Source: Rhodanobacter sp.
GTDB taxonomy: Bacteria > Pseudomonadota > Gammaproteobacteria > Xanthomonadales > Rhodanobacteraceae
Direction: 5' to 3'
Assembly: GCA_040371205.1 (NCBI GenBank)
Contig: AP031382.1
Location: forward strand, 3,097,562-3,161,561
Length of the DNA: 64,000 nucleotides
Shown here: piece after piece, positions 7,771 to 17,930 of the stretch
Numbering within the stretch: the stretch's first letter is position 1
Layout: every line of letters begins with the position of its first letter
Notes under the pieces: model-generated
The model's database searches: none
Told to the model about the DNA's origin: nothing
The model's input: only the letters and a program-made list of their open reading frames with translations
Program-made: the position numbers and the translations under genes

Positions 7771-9534
7771 CTAGAGCTTGAACGGGTACAGCGGCGGCAG
7801 GCCATCGTCGTCGTCGCGCGCCTCGCCGCGCCACACAAAACCCTGTTTGAAGGTTTCCGCCAGACCGACCGGCTCGACCGCTCCGTCACCGCCATAGCAG
7901 CGGCGTTGCAGAGTGGCGACGGCCTGGCGCTGCTTCCCGTCCGCCAACGCCTCGCCCAATTCGCCCGCATGACGGATCGCCGGACGCTCGGCCTGCGCCC
8001 ATGCCAGCAGGCAGCGCAGCTGCGCCGCCGCGTCGCCGGCTTGCGCCGCGGCGAGGAACGCCTGCTTCAAGTGGCGCGTCGAGTCACGGGCGGCACGATC
8101 TGTCGCCACCGGAACGGCGCGCCGCGGTGCACGATGGTGCGACAGCCACCATGCCAGCACGGTGAGCAGCCACAGCGACAGGGCCGCCAGTGCGATCCAG
8201 CGCCACGGCGTGCCTCGCGGCATCGTGTTCGCCGCGGCCGATGGCGATGTCGGCGTCGTGGCCGCTACCGCTGGCGAGGATGCCGAGGCAGACGTTGCAG
8301 GCGTGGCGGCCGCAGCAGCCGCCGGCAGCACGTCGATGCTGCGCGCGGGGATCTCGGCCGTGCGCTCCTGCCCCGAGGTCACGTCGAACCAGCGCAACGT
8401 GGTCGCCGGCAAGGTCAGCGTACCGGCCCGTTCCGGCACCACCGCGAAGTTGCGTTCGCTGCTGCCTTGCAGCCAGGCGTCGTCTTCCGCGGTAGCCGTC
8501 TTCGGCTGGTCGGGATACACCGTGGCGCCCTGTATCGCAGGCAGGCTGAGCTGCGGCAGCACGTCGCCCGCGAGGCCGGTGGCGCTGAGCGTCATGGTGA
8601 GGTTGATCGGCTGGCCCACACGCGCTTGCGTGCCCGCGGCCGGCCAGCCGGAGAGCGCGAGGCTGAGCGCGCGCGCAGGCAGCCACGTCGACTGCCCCCA
8701 GTTCGCTGGCACCGCCTGCACCTGCACCGTCTGCGCAGGCGCGCTGGCGCTGACCGGCGTGCCCGCGCCGAAGAAGCTGTCGGGATCGTTGGGATCCAGC
8801 GCCACGCCCTGGAAGCCGAGCGCGGGAATCGTGAGCGTGCCCGCATGCTGCGGCACCACCGCGTAGCGACGTTCGATCACGTGGTAATCGCGACCGCCGC
8901 GAATCTGGTCGTAACGCAGATCGTTGCCGACCTGGCGCAGCGGCACACCATCGACCTGCGGCGTATCCAGCGTGCCGTTGGCGATGTTGCCGCCGAGGTA
9001 AAGCCGCACCACGTAGCTGAGTTGCTGACCCACCCAGGCCTGCTTCGGCGCGACCGCAACCTCCATGAACACGTTCTTGCCTGCCGTCGCGGCCGTCGCC
9101 GGACTCGGCGGATCGACCTGCAACTGCAGCGGCGCAGTCTGCGTCCCGGCCACGGCGAGCGATGGGATGGTGAGCGTGCCTTCGTGCTTCGGCCGCAGCA
9201 CCACGCCGATCACCAGTTCGGCGCTGCGCTGGCCGTTGACGATGCTGAGGCTGCTGCTCTGCGAACTGCCGAGCACATCGAAGTCCTGCGCCAGCGGGCT
9301 CAGGTCGGGCATCGCCACGTTGCCGCTGCCCGCGATGTGCAGGTTCAGCGTCACCGTTTCGCCCAGCTGCACGGTGTTGCGGTCCAGCGTGGCCTGCACG
9401 CTGGCGGCATGCGCCGCCAACGGCACGGCCAGGAACAACAGCAGGCACAGGCACTGCATGGCCCGGCCGTAAATAGCCGTCCATTTGAATCGGGCAGCGC
9501 TGCAAGGCCGCCACCATGGATCTCGTCGATGCAT
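7771..9534 (-). CDS. batD: BatD family protein (last gene of the Bat operon)
   Basis: Envelope protein of the Bat (Bacteroides aerotolerance) set. The mature part is periplasmic, built of repeated Ig-like beta domains (SVQATLDRNTVQLGETVTLN, then a second round at KQAWVGQQLSYVV). A membrane segment, WIALAALSLWLLTVLAWWL, lies near residues 440-462, followed by a cytoplasmic tail. A signal peptide (LCLLLFLAVPLAAHA) lies about 26 residues in. The ATG at 9534 was chosen because its first base overlaps the TGA of batBC and a GAGGA site lies 9-10 bases upstream. A shorter start at 9459 (MQCLCLLL) lacks a visible ribosome site but gives a more standard signal peptide. The role of Bat proteins is not settled. 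Confidence 0.88.
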   Translation of the reverse strand: MHRRDPWWRPCSAARFKWTAIYGRAMQCLCLLLFLAVPLAAHAASVQATLDRNTVQLGETVTLNLHIAGSGNVAMPDLSPLAQDFDVLGSSQSSSLSIVNGQRSAELVIGVVLRPKHEGTLTIPSLAVAGTQTAPLQLQVDPPSPATAATAGKNVFMEVAVAPKQAWVGQQLSYVVRLYLGGNIANGTLDTPQVDGVPLRQVGNDLRYDQIRGGRDYHVIERRYAVVPQHAGTLTIPALGFQGVALDPNDPDSFFGAGTPVSASAPAQTVQVQAVPANWGQSTWLPARALSLALSGWPAAGTQARVGQPINLTMTLSATGLAGDVLPQLSLPAIQGATVYPDQPKTATAEDDAWLQGSSERNFAVVPERAGTLTLPATTLRWFDVTSGQERTAEIPARSIDVLPAAAAAATPATSASASSPAVAATTPTSPSAAANTMPRGTPWRWIALAALSLWLLTVLAWWLSHHRAPRRAVPVATDRAARDSTRHLKQAFLAAAQAGDAAAQLRCLLAWAQAERPAIRHAGELGEALADGKQRQAVATLQRRCYGGDGAVEPVGLAETFKQGFVWRGEARDDDDGLPPLYPFKL

Positions 9535-11513
9535 CACGGCCCATCCTCGTCGGGCGCGTCGCCGTGGCGGCGCTGGTATTCCAATAGGAACTTGCGGCGC
9601 AGCAGCGCCCCCGGATCGTCCGGCACGCGCTGCAAGGCCTGGCGCACGTCCTCCGGCAGCCTGGATGACGGATCGTCGGCACCGGCCATGCCGAGCTGAT
9701 GCGGCGCCGGGGGTTTCTCCGCCGCCTTGCCGGCCGCGCCCAGCTCCTTGTCCAGTTGCTGCTTGAGCGCCTGCTGCGCCTTGGCGGCCTGCGCCTGCTG
9801 CTCGGCCTGTTGCGCCGGCGTCAGCGGCTGCAGATTGTCAGCCTGTGCGCCGGCCTGGCCCGTCTTCGGGCGACCGGACGGCGAGTTGTCTTGCGATGCT
9901 TGACCAGCATCGCTCGAGGGCTTCGGCTGGCCCTGCTGCTTCGCGCTTTCGCCCTGTTGCGGCGATTGCCCATCCTTGCCTGGCTTTGCCTGACCCTGTG
10001 CGTCCTTGCCTTGCCCGCTCGCGCCGCCGCCCTGCTTGTCCTTGTCTTGCTTGCTGTCGCCCTGCCCGGCACCGCTGTGGTCCTGCGATGCGGACGAACC
10101 GCCCTGCTTCTGCTGCGAGGAGGAATTCTTCCGCTCCTGCGGCGGTGGTTGCTGCTTGCGCAACCAATCCTCGACGGCCTGCCGGTTCGCCTTGGCGTCG
10201 GCGTTGGCGGGATTGCGCTTCAAGGCTTCGTCGTAGGCGCGGATCGCGTCTTCGTATTTGCCCTCGCGCGCGAGCGCATTGCCGAGGTTGTAGCGGGCGT
10301 CGCCGCCCTTGGCCTCGCGCAGCGCCTGCACGGCCGCAGCGTAATCGCCGGCGCGGTACGCGGCCGCACCGCGCAGCGCGGGATCGTTCGCCAGCTGCAT
10401 CGCCTGCCTGGCATCGCCGTGGCGGAGCGCCGCAGCTGCCTGCTGGTTCGTGTTGCGCCAGAGATCGCTCCAGCTCGCGGCGTGCGCGGTCGCCGGCAGC
10501 AGCGGCAGACACAGCAGCGGCAACAGCAGCAGCCAGCCGCGCCGGAAGGCCAGCGCCGCCAGCGGCAACAAGGGCAACAACAACCACGGACCGCGATCCT
10601 GCCACTCGTCGCCCAATCGGTTGTGCGCGGCCTGCGTGCCGTCTGCGCGCAATTCGCCCTTGAGCGCGGCGATATCGCTGCCGTCGGCTGTCGCCGGCAC
10701 GTAGCGTCCGCCGCCGGCTGCCGCCACGGCGGACAAGGCGGCATCGTCGCGCGCGGCCAGTTGCAGGTTGCCCTGCGCGTCGTGCAGGAAACCGCCGCCG
10801 GGCACGGGTACCGGCGCTCCCTGCGTGGTGCCCACGCCCAGCACGGAGACGCGCACGCCCTCGGCCAGCGCCGCGCGCGCGGCGTGCTGCGCCGCTTCGT
10901 CCGCCGTATCGGTGATAAGCACCAGCGAGCCGCCGCCGGCCTTGGCATCGCGGATCAGGGCAACGCCGCGCGCGATGGCGGCCGCCGCGTTGTCGCCGTC
11001 CACCGGCATGGTGTCGGGCGCCATCGCATCGAGCAGGGTGGAAAGGCTGTGCGTGTCGGACGTGAGCGGCGCCACCACGAAGGCTTCGCCGGCGTAGCCG
11101 ATCAATCCGTTCAATCCGTCGCGGTTCGCCGCGAGCAGGGCGTGCGCCTTGTAGCGCGCGAGATCGATGCGGCTGGGCGCCACGTCGTGCGACAGCATGC
11201 GTTGCGACAACGAGATCGCCACCACCTGCGCGGCGCGGCGTGCGTACATCGGCTGCTCGACCCGGCTCCATGTCGGACCGGCCAGGGCGAGTGCCGCCAA
11301 CAGCCACGCGAATGCGAGCAGGCCCAGCGGCAGGCGCTGCCGCGCAGCCTCTCCTTGCAGGAGCTGCGGCAATAGCTCCGCATCCACCAGCCGCGACAAG
11401 GCTTGCACGCCGCGACCGTGCCGCGAGGCCTGCCACAGCAGCCACGGCAGCGCGAACAGCACGCACAGCCACCATGGCCGCAGGAAGTGGAACTGCGCCA
11501 GCGCCGCGCTCAT
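9534..11513 (-). CDS. BatB-BatC fusion: VWA domain, membrane segments, TPR and low-complexity tail
   Basis: 659 residues that join two normally separate Bat proteins. Residues 1-80 carry two membrane helices (FLRPWWLCVLFALPWLLW; LLAFAWLLAALALAG). A von Willebrand A-like domain spans about 85-290. Hydrophobic segments follow at about 308-343. Tetratricopeptide units lie at about 376-440 (YNLGNALAREGKYEDAIRAY), and a Gln/Lys/Ser/Gly-rich linker at about 456-560. The MIDAS motif, normally DxSxS, reads SLSQR at 101-105, so the metal site looks lost. The start overlaps batA as ATGA. The long open frame upstream of 11513 is antisense shadow. The BatB and BatC identities come from domain order and neighbours. 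Confidence 0.88.
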   Translation of the reverse strand: MSAALAQFHFLRPWWLCVLFALPWLLWQASRHGRGVQALSRLVDAELLPQLLQGEAARQRLPLGLLAFAWLLAALALAGPTWSRVEQPMYARRAAQVVAISLSQRMLSHDVAPSRIDLARYKAHALLAANRDGLNGLIGYAGEAFVVAPLTSDTHSLSTLLDAMAPDTMPVDGDNAAAAIARGVALIRDAKAGGGSLVLITDTADEAAQHAARAALAEGVRVSVLGVGTTQGAPVPVPGGGFLHDAQGNLQLAARDDAALSAVAAAGGGRYVPATADGSDIAALKGELRADGTQAAHNRLGDEWQDRGPWLLLPLLPLAALAFRRGWLLLLPLLCLPLLPATAHAASWSDLWRNTNQQAAAALRHGDARQAMQLANDPALRGAAAYRAGDYAAAVQALREAKGGDARYNLGNALAREGKYEDAIRAYDEALKRNPANADAKANRQAVEDWLRKQQPPPQERKNSSSQQKQGGSSASQDHSGAGQGDSKQDKDKQGGGASGQGKDAQGQAKPGKDGQSPQQGESAKQQGQPKPSSDAGQASQDNSPSGRPKTGQAGAQADNLQPLTPAQQAEQQAQAAKAQQALKQQLDKELGAAGKAAEKPPAPHQLGMAGADDPSSRLPEDVRQALQRVPDDPGALLRRKFLLEYQRRHGDAPDEDGP

Positions 11514-12490
11514 GCCGCCTCCTCGCGCGCACGGCGGCGCGGCAGCGCTGCCAGCAGCCACAACAGCAACGCGGCCGCCAGCGGCCAGACGAAGCGTTCC
11601 TCGCGCGGCCGCAAGATGGGGCCGTGCTGCCGCATCGGCTCCAGCGCATCGATGGCGCGGTACGCGTCGGCAAGCTGGGTGCTGTCGGTGGCACGGAAGA
11701 AACGGCCGCCGGTTTCGTCCGCGATCTTGGTCAGCATGCCCGCGTCGAGATCGGCCGAAGGATTGACGATCTGCGCCCCGAAGAAGCCCGGCACGCGCAT
11801 GCGCTCCGCGCCGATGCCCACGGTATAAATGCGCACGCCGGCCGCCTTTGCGGCACGCGCCGCCTCCAACGGCGCGATGCTGCCCGCGTCGTTGACGCCA
11901 TCGGTGAGCAGCACCAGCACGCGCGCCTGCTCGGGCAGCGCAGACAGGCGCTTCACCGCGATGGCGATGGCGTCGCCGATGGCGGTCTCGCTGCCGGCCA
12001 ACCCCACCGCCGCGCCCTGCAATTGGGCGCGCACCGCGTCGAGGTCGTAGGTCAGCGGCGTCACCAGGAAAGCCTGGGTGCCGAACAGGATCAGGCCCAT
12101 CTCGTCGCCGCGGCGGCGATCGATGAAGTTGCCGGCGATCGCCTTCACCGCGCCGAAGCGGCTCACCGGTTGGCCGGCCAGCTCCATGTCCTGCGTGTTC
12201 ATGCTGCCCGAAAGGTCGACCGCCAACAGCAGTGCGCGGCCGCTGCGTTGCTGCGCCTGCGGCGGCCCCACCCACTGCGGACGCGCAGCCGCAGCCACCA
12301 GGCTCAACCATGCCAGCGCCAGCAACCACGGCGCCATGCTGCGCGCCGCATGGCCACCGGCCGCCGCGAGCCGCAGGCCAGGCTGCGGCAGCCGCAACGC
12401 CTGCCCCGGCAGCACCGGGGGCAACACCCGCCGCAGCAACACGGGCAGAGGCAGCAGCAGGAACAGCCAAGGCCATGCAAATTCAAACAC
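11510..12490 (-). CDS. batA: BatA-like von Willebrand A domain protein
   Basis: Inner-membrane VWA protein of 326 residues. The start is GTG at 12490 (FEFAWPWLFLLLPLPVL follows), with AGGAG seven bases upstream; longer frames would run into the DUF4381 gene. After one or two N-terminal membrane helices comes an intact metal-ion-dependent adhesion site, DLSGS beginning near residue 91. The other MIDAS elements are GLILFGTQAFLVTPLTYDLD and VLLTDGVNDAG. A C-terminal helix (WPLAAALLLWLLAALP) precedes the stop. The gene overlaps its neighbours at both ends, consistent with a translationally coupled operon. In known Bat systems it is thought to work with the MoxR ATPase. Confidence 0.92.
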   Translation of the reverse strand: MFEFAWPWLFLLLPLPVLLRRVLPPVLPGQALRLPQPGLRLAAAGGHAARSMAPWLLALAWLSLVAAAARPQWVGPPQAQQRSGRALLLAVDLSGSMNTQDMELAGQPVSRFGAVKAIAGNFIDRRRGDEMGLILFGTQAFLVTPLTYDLDAVRAQLQGAAVGLAGSETAIGDAIAIAVKRLSALPEQARVLVLLTDGVNDAGSIAPLEAARAAKAAGVRIYTVGIGAERMRVPGFFGAQIVNPSADLDAGMLTKIADETGGRFFRATDSTQLADAYRAIDALEPMRQHGPILRPREERFVWPLAAALLLWLLAALPRRRAREEAA

Positions 12491-13001
12491 GACCGGGCTC
12501 CTGATGCAGAGGCTTCCACGCCCGCGGCCGCGCCGCCGCGCGCAGCCAATCGCGCGCCGCCGCCAGCGTGGCAGGCACGTCGAGTGCGGCATGCGGCCGA
12601 TACATCGCCTGCTCCAGCAGCATCAGCCTATCCAGTGCCGCCACCGCTACCGGCACGCGCGCCAGCGTGGCCCGCCAGTGCTCACCCGCCTGCCGCGTCG
12701 CCGCTTCGTCATGATGGCGCGCCACGCGGCGCAACAACTGGTGGAGCGCGGCGGCCAACGCGGCATTGTCGCCGTCGCGCGCATGGCGGGTGGCCAGCAT
12801 CTCCAGCTCGCCCAGCAGCAAACGACGACGTTTGCGCAGGCGGCCCCGACGATGAAAACCCACTGCGGCAACGGCCAGCACCAGCAACAGCGCCGCGGCT
12901 AGCGCCCACCAGCCCGGCGCCAGTGGCCACCACGCGGGCGCAGGCGGCAGATGGATGTCGCGCAGGATAGGCCCGTTCGACGCCGGCAAGGCGAGCATCA
13001 T
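12483..13001 (-). CDS. DUF4381 family membrane protein
   Basis: 172-residue protein with a proline-rich N-terminus (DIHLPPAPAWWPLAPG), one transmembrane helix (about 31-49) and a basic, alpha-helical cytoplasmic part. The motif GWWALAAALLLVL followed by an RRRLLLGELE-type helix is typical of DUF4381, a family found almost only between DUF58 and VWA genes in MoxR/Bat operons. Its start overlaps the DUF58 gene by 4 bases, and its end overlaps batA by 8. The function is unknown; it is probably a membrane partner of the VWA proteins. Confidence 0.85.
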   Translation of the reverse strand: MMLALPASNGPILRDIHLPPAPAWWPLAPGWWALAAALLLVLAVAAVGFHRRGRLRKRRRLLLGELEMLATRHARDGDNAALAAALHQLLRRVARHHDEAATRQAGEHWRATLARVPVAVAALDRLMLLEQAMYRPHAALDVPATLAAARDWLRAAARPRAWKPLHQEPGRV

Positions 13002-13929
13002 CGCCGCGTTCCCTTCGCTCCGAGCACCTCGCTCACCAGCGGCAGCGGGTCATCGCGCGTTTCGATCACGCGGCAGCGCAGGCCCGTGCTGCGCGCCAAG
13101 GTTTCCAGGCGTGCCGGGCCGCTGCCCAGCGCCTGCTGAAACTCGCGGCGCTGCCGCTCGCCCAGCAATGCCAGCTCGCGGCGCTCGCCTGCGTGCTCCA
13201 GCGGGTAATAACCCGGCGGCGCAAGCGCACGTTCCAACGTATCGGCCACCACCACAACGCCGACGTGGGCATGCGCCTTCAATTCCAGCAAGTGTCGGCG
13301 CGCCGCGTCGTCCGTGCTGAACCCATCGCTCAGTAGCAGCACGCGGCTCGCGCCGTGCTGCAGGCGCCTTGCGCGCAACAAGGCCTCGGACAGGGGCTCG
13401 GCGCGTCCGGTTGTCTGCAGCGCGTCCCACTCCGCCAAGGCGCCGCATACCGCGAGCGCACCACGCGCGGCGCCTTGCGGACGCAGCAGGCGGTCATGTT
13501 CGCCAAAGGCCAGCATCCCTACGCGCTCGCCCGCACGCACGGCAAGCCAGGCGGCGATGGCGGCGGCACGCGCCGCCTGCACCGACTTGAAGCGGACACG
13601 GGTGCCGAAGCGCAGGCTGGCATGGGTGTCCATCAGGATCAGCAGCTGCCCTTCGCGCTCCTCCTGGAACAACTTGGTGTGCAATTTTCCGCTGCGCGCG
13701 GTCAGCCGCCAGTCCATTCTCCGCACGTCGTCCCCGGCCTGGTAGATACGCGACTCGGCGTAGTCCATGCCACGGCCGTATAGACGGCTGAACTGACCTC
13801 CACTGCGCGCCGCGCGACTTTCCGATGGCAGCAATTTCGCGCGCCCAATGCTTGAGCCCAGCGCGATCAACTCGGCCAGCGACACTTGAGTGCGCCCATC
13901 GTCAGCCACGCGATTCGACAACACGGCGC

Positions 13930-13933
<4 letters not shown>
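12998..13933 (-). CDS. DUF58 domain-containing protein
   Basis: 311-residue member of the DUF58 family, related to VWA proteins and nearly always encoded beside moxR. The family signature GRGMDYAESRIYQAGDDVRR followed by MDW lies at about 54-76. A VWA-like fold follows (LLILMDTHASLRFGT; VLLLSDGFS). No transmembrane segment is evident, unlike many family members. The start codon overlaps the moxR stop as ATGA. It is likely an adaptor between the MoxR ATPase and the membrane-bound Bat proteins; this is inferred from context. Confidence 0.9.
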
Positions 13934-14925
<992 letters not shown>

Positions 14926-15008
14926 GGTGCTTCCGGCTGCAGGTCGCCGCTGTTGACCACGGCAGAGCCAAGAAGTTTAGTCGGCGGCATACCCGGCATT
15001 CAGGGATA

Positions 15009-15046
15009 GCACGCAAAAAGGCGGCCGAAGCCGCCTTTTTGCGTGC
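15009..15046 (-). terminator. Rho-independent terminator of the pilMNOPQ operon
   Basis: A perfect 17-bp inverted repeat, GCACGCAAAAAGGCGGC (15009-15025) and its complement (15030-15046). Read on the minus strand it forms a stem capped by a UUCG tetraloop, with five U residues within the descending arm. It lies 18 bp past the pilQ stop and before moxR. Because the arms carry A5 and T5, it could also stop plus-strand transcripts. Confidence 0.9.
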
Positions 15047-15063
15047 CGTGCGATCGCCGTGCG

Positions 15064-17373
15064 TTACTGCAGCGAATCGTTGAGGATGCGCGGCGTCACG
15101 AAGATCAGCAGCTCCGCCTTGGTGTTGTTGCGGTAGGTGTTTCGGAACAAGAACCCGATACCCGGGATGTCGCCCAAGCCGGGCACCTTGGTGATCGTGT
15201 TGTTCTTGTTGATTTCGTAGATGCCACCCAGCACCACGGTCTGGCCATTGTCCACCAGCACCGAGGTGTTCACCGACTGGGTGTTGATCTGCGGAACCTG
15301 ACCATTCGGCGTGGTGAGGAATTTGTCCAGAGAGTCCTTCGTCACGTTGATCGCGAGATATACGCGGTTGTCCGCAGTGATGGTCGGCGTGACCTTCAAT
15401 TCCAGCACCGCGTCCTTGAACTGCACCGATGCGGTGCTGCCCGTCGTGCCACCCACCCCGCCCTGGTAGGTAACGTAACCGATCTCCTGGCCTTGGCGGA
15501 TTACGGCCTCCTGCTGGTTTGCAGTAATCACACGAGGGCTTGAGATGACCTCGCCACGTCCCTCGGTCTGCGCTGCAGACAGCTCGAGATCCAATGCATA
15601 GTTCTTGCCGAGGATGGCCAGGCCCAGCACACCGGACGCAGCCGAGTTCGTCACCGGCAGGTTCACGTTGAGGCCAGTACCGCCGCCCAGGGTGGTGTTG
15701 GCGGTAGAGCTGCCGGAGTTGTTGAGAGTGGTACCACCGCCGGGATTGTTGTACGAGACAGTGGCGGGCGTCGTGCCGTTATTGCCCAGCGTGCTGCCGT
15801 TGGCGCCGCCGATCTGCAGAACCTGGCCGCTCGGGTTGGTGCGTTGGCCGTTAGCTCCCCACTTCACGCCGAGTTCGCGGGTGAAATTGTCCGAAGCGAT
15901 CACGATACGCGACTCGATCAGCACCTGCTGCACAGGTTTGTCGAGTACCGCCACCAGCTTGCGGATCTGCTCGGTCTTTTCAGCCGTATCGTTGAGCAGC
16001 AAGGTGTTGGTGCGCTCATCGAAGGAGACGCTGCCGCGCGGAGAGAGGAAACCACGCGACACGCCTGCGCCGCCCGCAGTGCCACCACCGCCGCCGCCTT
16101 GCATGCTGCCCGTGGTCAACAGCTTGGCGATGTCGGCCGCCTTGCCGTAGCTGATCGGGATATAGGTACTAATCAAAGGAGCGTTGTCCTGAGCCTTCAT
16201 CCGGGCTTCGGCAAGACTCTCCTCATACTTGGCAAGCTCTTGTTGTGGCGCCACCCAGATCACGTTGCCGTCGCGACGCTCGTCCAGACCTTTGGCCCGC
16301 AGGATCACATCCAGCGCCTGGTCCCAAGGCACGTTCACCAGACGCAGGGTAATGCTGCCTGTAACGCTGTCGGCAGCCACGATATTGAGATGCGAGGTAT
16401 CGGCGATCAGCTGCAGCACCGAACGCACCGGTATGTCCTGGAAGTTGAAGGTGGCACGCGTACCGGTATAGACCGGATGCTGACCAATCGAGCTGATGCT
16501 GCCTCCGGTCGGGGCACCCGGGTTTTCGCCTTTCTTGGCTGCCACCTCGACCACGTACTGGTTGCCTTCCTGCCACGCCGAGGTATCGACCACGCCCTTG
16601 GTGGCGATGGTCATCTGCACACCGCCGCCGAGGCCGGTGCGGGTCGTCACGGATTGCACCGGCGTGGCAAAGTCCACGGTATCCAGGCGTTGCGCCAGAT
16701 TTGCCGGCACATTGGCATTGGGGATGCTGACTTCGACCTTGTCGCCAATGGTCCGCATCTGTGCATCGGCACCGGAACCATTAAACGTGATCAAGACGCG
16801 GCCCTGGCCGTCCGCGCCGCGGCGGAAGTCGATGTTGGTGACACTGATGGCCCCATCGGCCCCCACTGGCAGGCGCTTGGATGGATCGATGATGGAAGCT
16901 GTGGTGACACTGCGCTGTTTTGGTGCCGAGGCCACCGATTGCGCCATGCCGCCATTGTCGACGGTGAGCACCAAACTGTTCCCCTCCACCGCCGACTGAT
17001 ACGAGGCCGGGCGCATCAACTCGACGATCACGCGGGTGCGGCCACCGGCAGACACGGCCGAAACCCCCGACGTGGAGCCTTGGCCGATGTCGGTGTGCCG
17101 TTGCGCCGTGGTATCGGTATTGGCGAAATCGACGGCAATGCGCGCCGGATTGTCGGTCGTGAAGATCCGCGGTTGCGGCACTGCACCGGTGAAATTCAGG
17201 TGCAGTTGGACGTTGCCGCCTGGCAGCGTGGTGTAGCTGATGTCCTTCAGCGTGCTGCCTGCAGCCAGTGCGGACTGGCTGAAGCCCGCACCGATGAGCA
17301 GCAGCAATGAAAGGAGACTACGAATGGCGTGGCGCATGACCCTGCCCCGGACGGATTGAATGTGGTTGCTCAT
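15064..17373 (-). CDS. pilQ: Type IV pilus secretin PilQ
   Basis: Outer-membrane channel through which the type IV pilus passes. The 769-residue protein begins MSNHIQS and has a signal peptide (SLLSLLLLIGAGFSQSALAA). AMIN domains follow that bind peptidoglycan (about 45-270), then the N0 domain (FNFQDIPVRSVLQLIADTS) and the secretin N-domain. A Gly/Asn/Thr-rich segment precedes the conserved secretin core (VISSPRVITANQQEAVIRQG; VPGLGDIPGIGFLFR). It is the last gene of pilMNOPQ, 20 bp after pilP, and is followed by a strong terminator. A second possible start is the Met of MRHAIRSL. Confidence 0.96.
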   Translation of the reverse strand: MSNHIQSVRGRVMRHAIRSLLSLLLLIGAGFSQSALAAGSTLKDISYTTLPGGNVQLHLNFTGAVPQPRIFTTDNPARIAVDFANTDTTAQRHTDIGQGSTSGVSAVSAGGRTRVIVELMRPASYQSAVEGNSLVLTVDNGGMAQSVASAPKQRSVTTASIIDPSKRLPVGADGAISVTNIDFRRGADGQGRVLITFNGSGADAQMRTIGDKVEVSIPNANVPANLAQRLDTVDFATPVQSVTTRTGLGGGVQMTIATKGVVDTSAWQEGNQYVVEVAAKKGENPGAPTGGSISSIGQHPVYTGTRATFNFQDIPVRSVLQLIADTSHLNIVAADSVTGSITLRLVNVPWDQALDVILRAKGLDERRDGNVIWVAPQQELAKYEESLAEARMKAQDNAPLISTYIPISYGKAADIAKLLTTGSMQGGGGGGTAGGAGVSRGFLSPRGSVSFDERTNTLLLNDTAEKTEQIRKLVAVLDKPVQQVLIESRIVIASDNFTRELGVKWGANGQRTNPSGQVLQIGGANGSTLGNNGTTPATVSYNNPGGGTTLNNSGSSTANTTLGGGTGLNVNLPVTNSAASGVLGLAILGKNYALDLELSAAQTEGRGEVISSPRVITANQQEAVIRQGQEIGYVTYQGGVGGTTGSTASVQFKDAVLELKVTPTITADNRVYLAINVTKDSLDKFLTTPNGQVPQINTQSVNTSVLVDNGQTVVLGGIYEINKNNTITKVPGLGDIPGIGFLFRNTYRNNTKAELLIFVTPRILNDSLQ

Positions 17374-17393
17374 TGCATCAGCCCCTGTGTCCC

Positions 17394-17930
17394 CTATTTC
17401 TCGCCGAGTGCGATGCTGGCCGGACGTTCCATCCAACCACCATTGCCGTTGGATACCAGTTCGACCAGGTCGATATGGTCGTCACTGATCGCGGTGATGC
17501 GACCATAGCTTTGGCCCATGTATTCGCCATCGTGCACCGGATGGATCACCCCATGGGGGTCCTTGATGAGCGCTTCCATCTGCGCACCCGTACCGATGGT
17601 GCCGACCATCTTCAAGCTGTCCAGCGTGAACATTTCCAGCGGCTGCTTGGGACGGTTCTGGTCCGGTCGCGGCCCCGCGCTGGCAGCACCCTGCTGTACT
17701 GCGCTTGGCCCGAAGGGATCGCGCAGATCCTGGTCGGCATAAGTAAAGGTTTCGAAGGTCTTGATGACCGGCAGCGGCGGAATCGGCGCGCCCTTCTTGG
17801 CTTTCTGCTGAGCAATCCATTCGCGCAGGTCGGAGGTGCCGCGGGTGCAGCCGCCAAGCATGAGCGCGGCAACCAGCAGCAGGGCGATGCGCGACAGCAT
17901 CGTTGGCTTCAAGGCAGTGGACAGCTTCAT
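17394..17930 (-). CDS. pilP: Type IV pilus assembly lipoprotein PilP
   Basis: Inner-membrane lipoprotein that connects the PilMNO platform to the PilQ secretin. 178 residues: lipobox LMLGGC with Cys28 as the lipidation site, a disordered linker, then the PilP beta domain (FTYADQDLRDPFGPS; MVGTIGTGAQMEALIKDP; YGRITAISDDHIDLVELV). The ATG at 17930 shares a base with the pilO stop (TGATG). The longer frame upstream overlaps pilO and is not coding. Confidence 0.95.
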   Translation of the reverse strand: MKLSTALKPTMLSRIALLLVAALMLGGCTRGTSDLREWIAQQKAKKGAPIPPLPVIKTFETFTYADQDLRDPFGPSAVQQGAASAGPRPDQNRPKQPLEMFTLDSLKMVGTIGTGAQMEALIKDPHGVIHPVHDGEYMGQSYGRITAISDDHIDLVELVSNGNGGWMERPASIALGEK

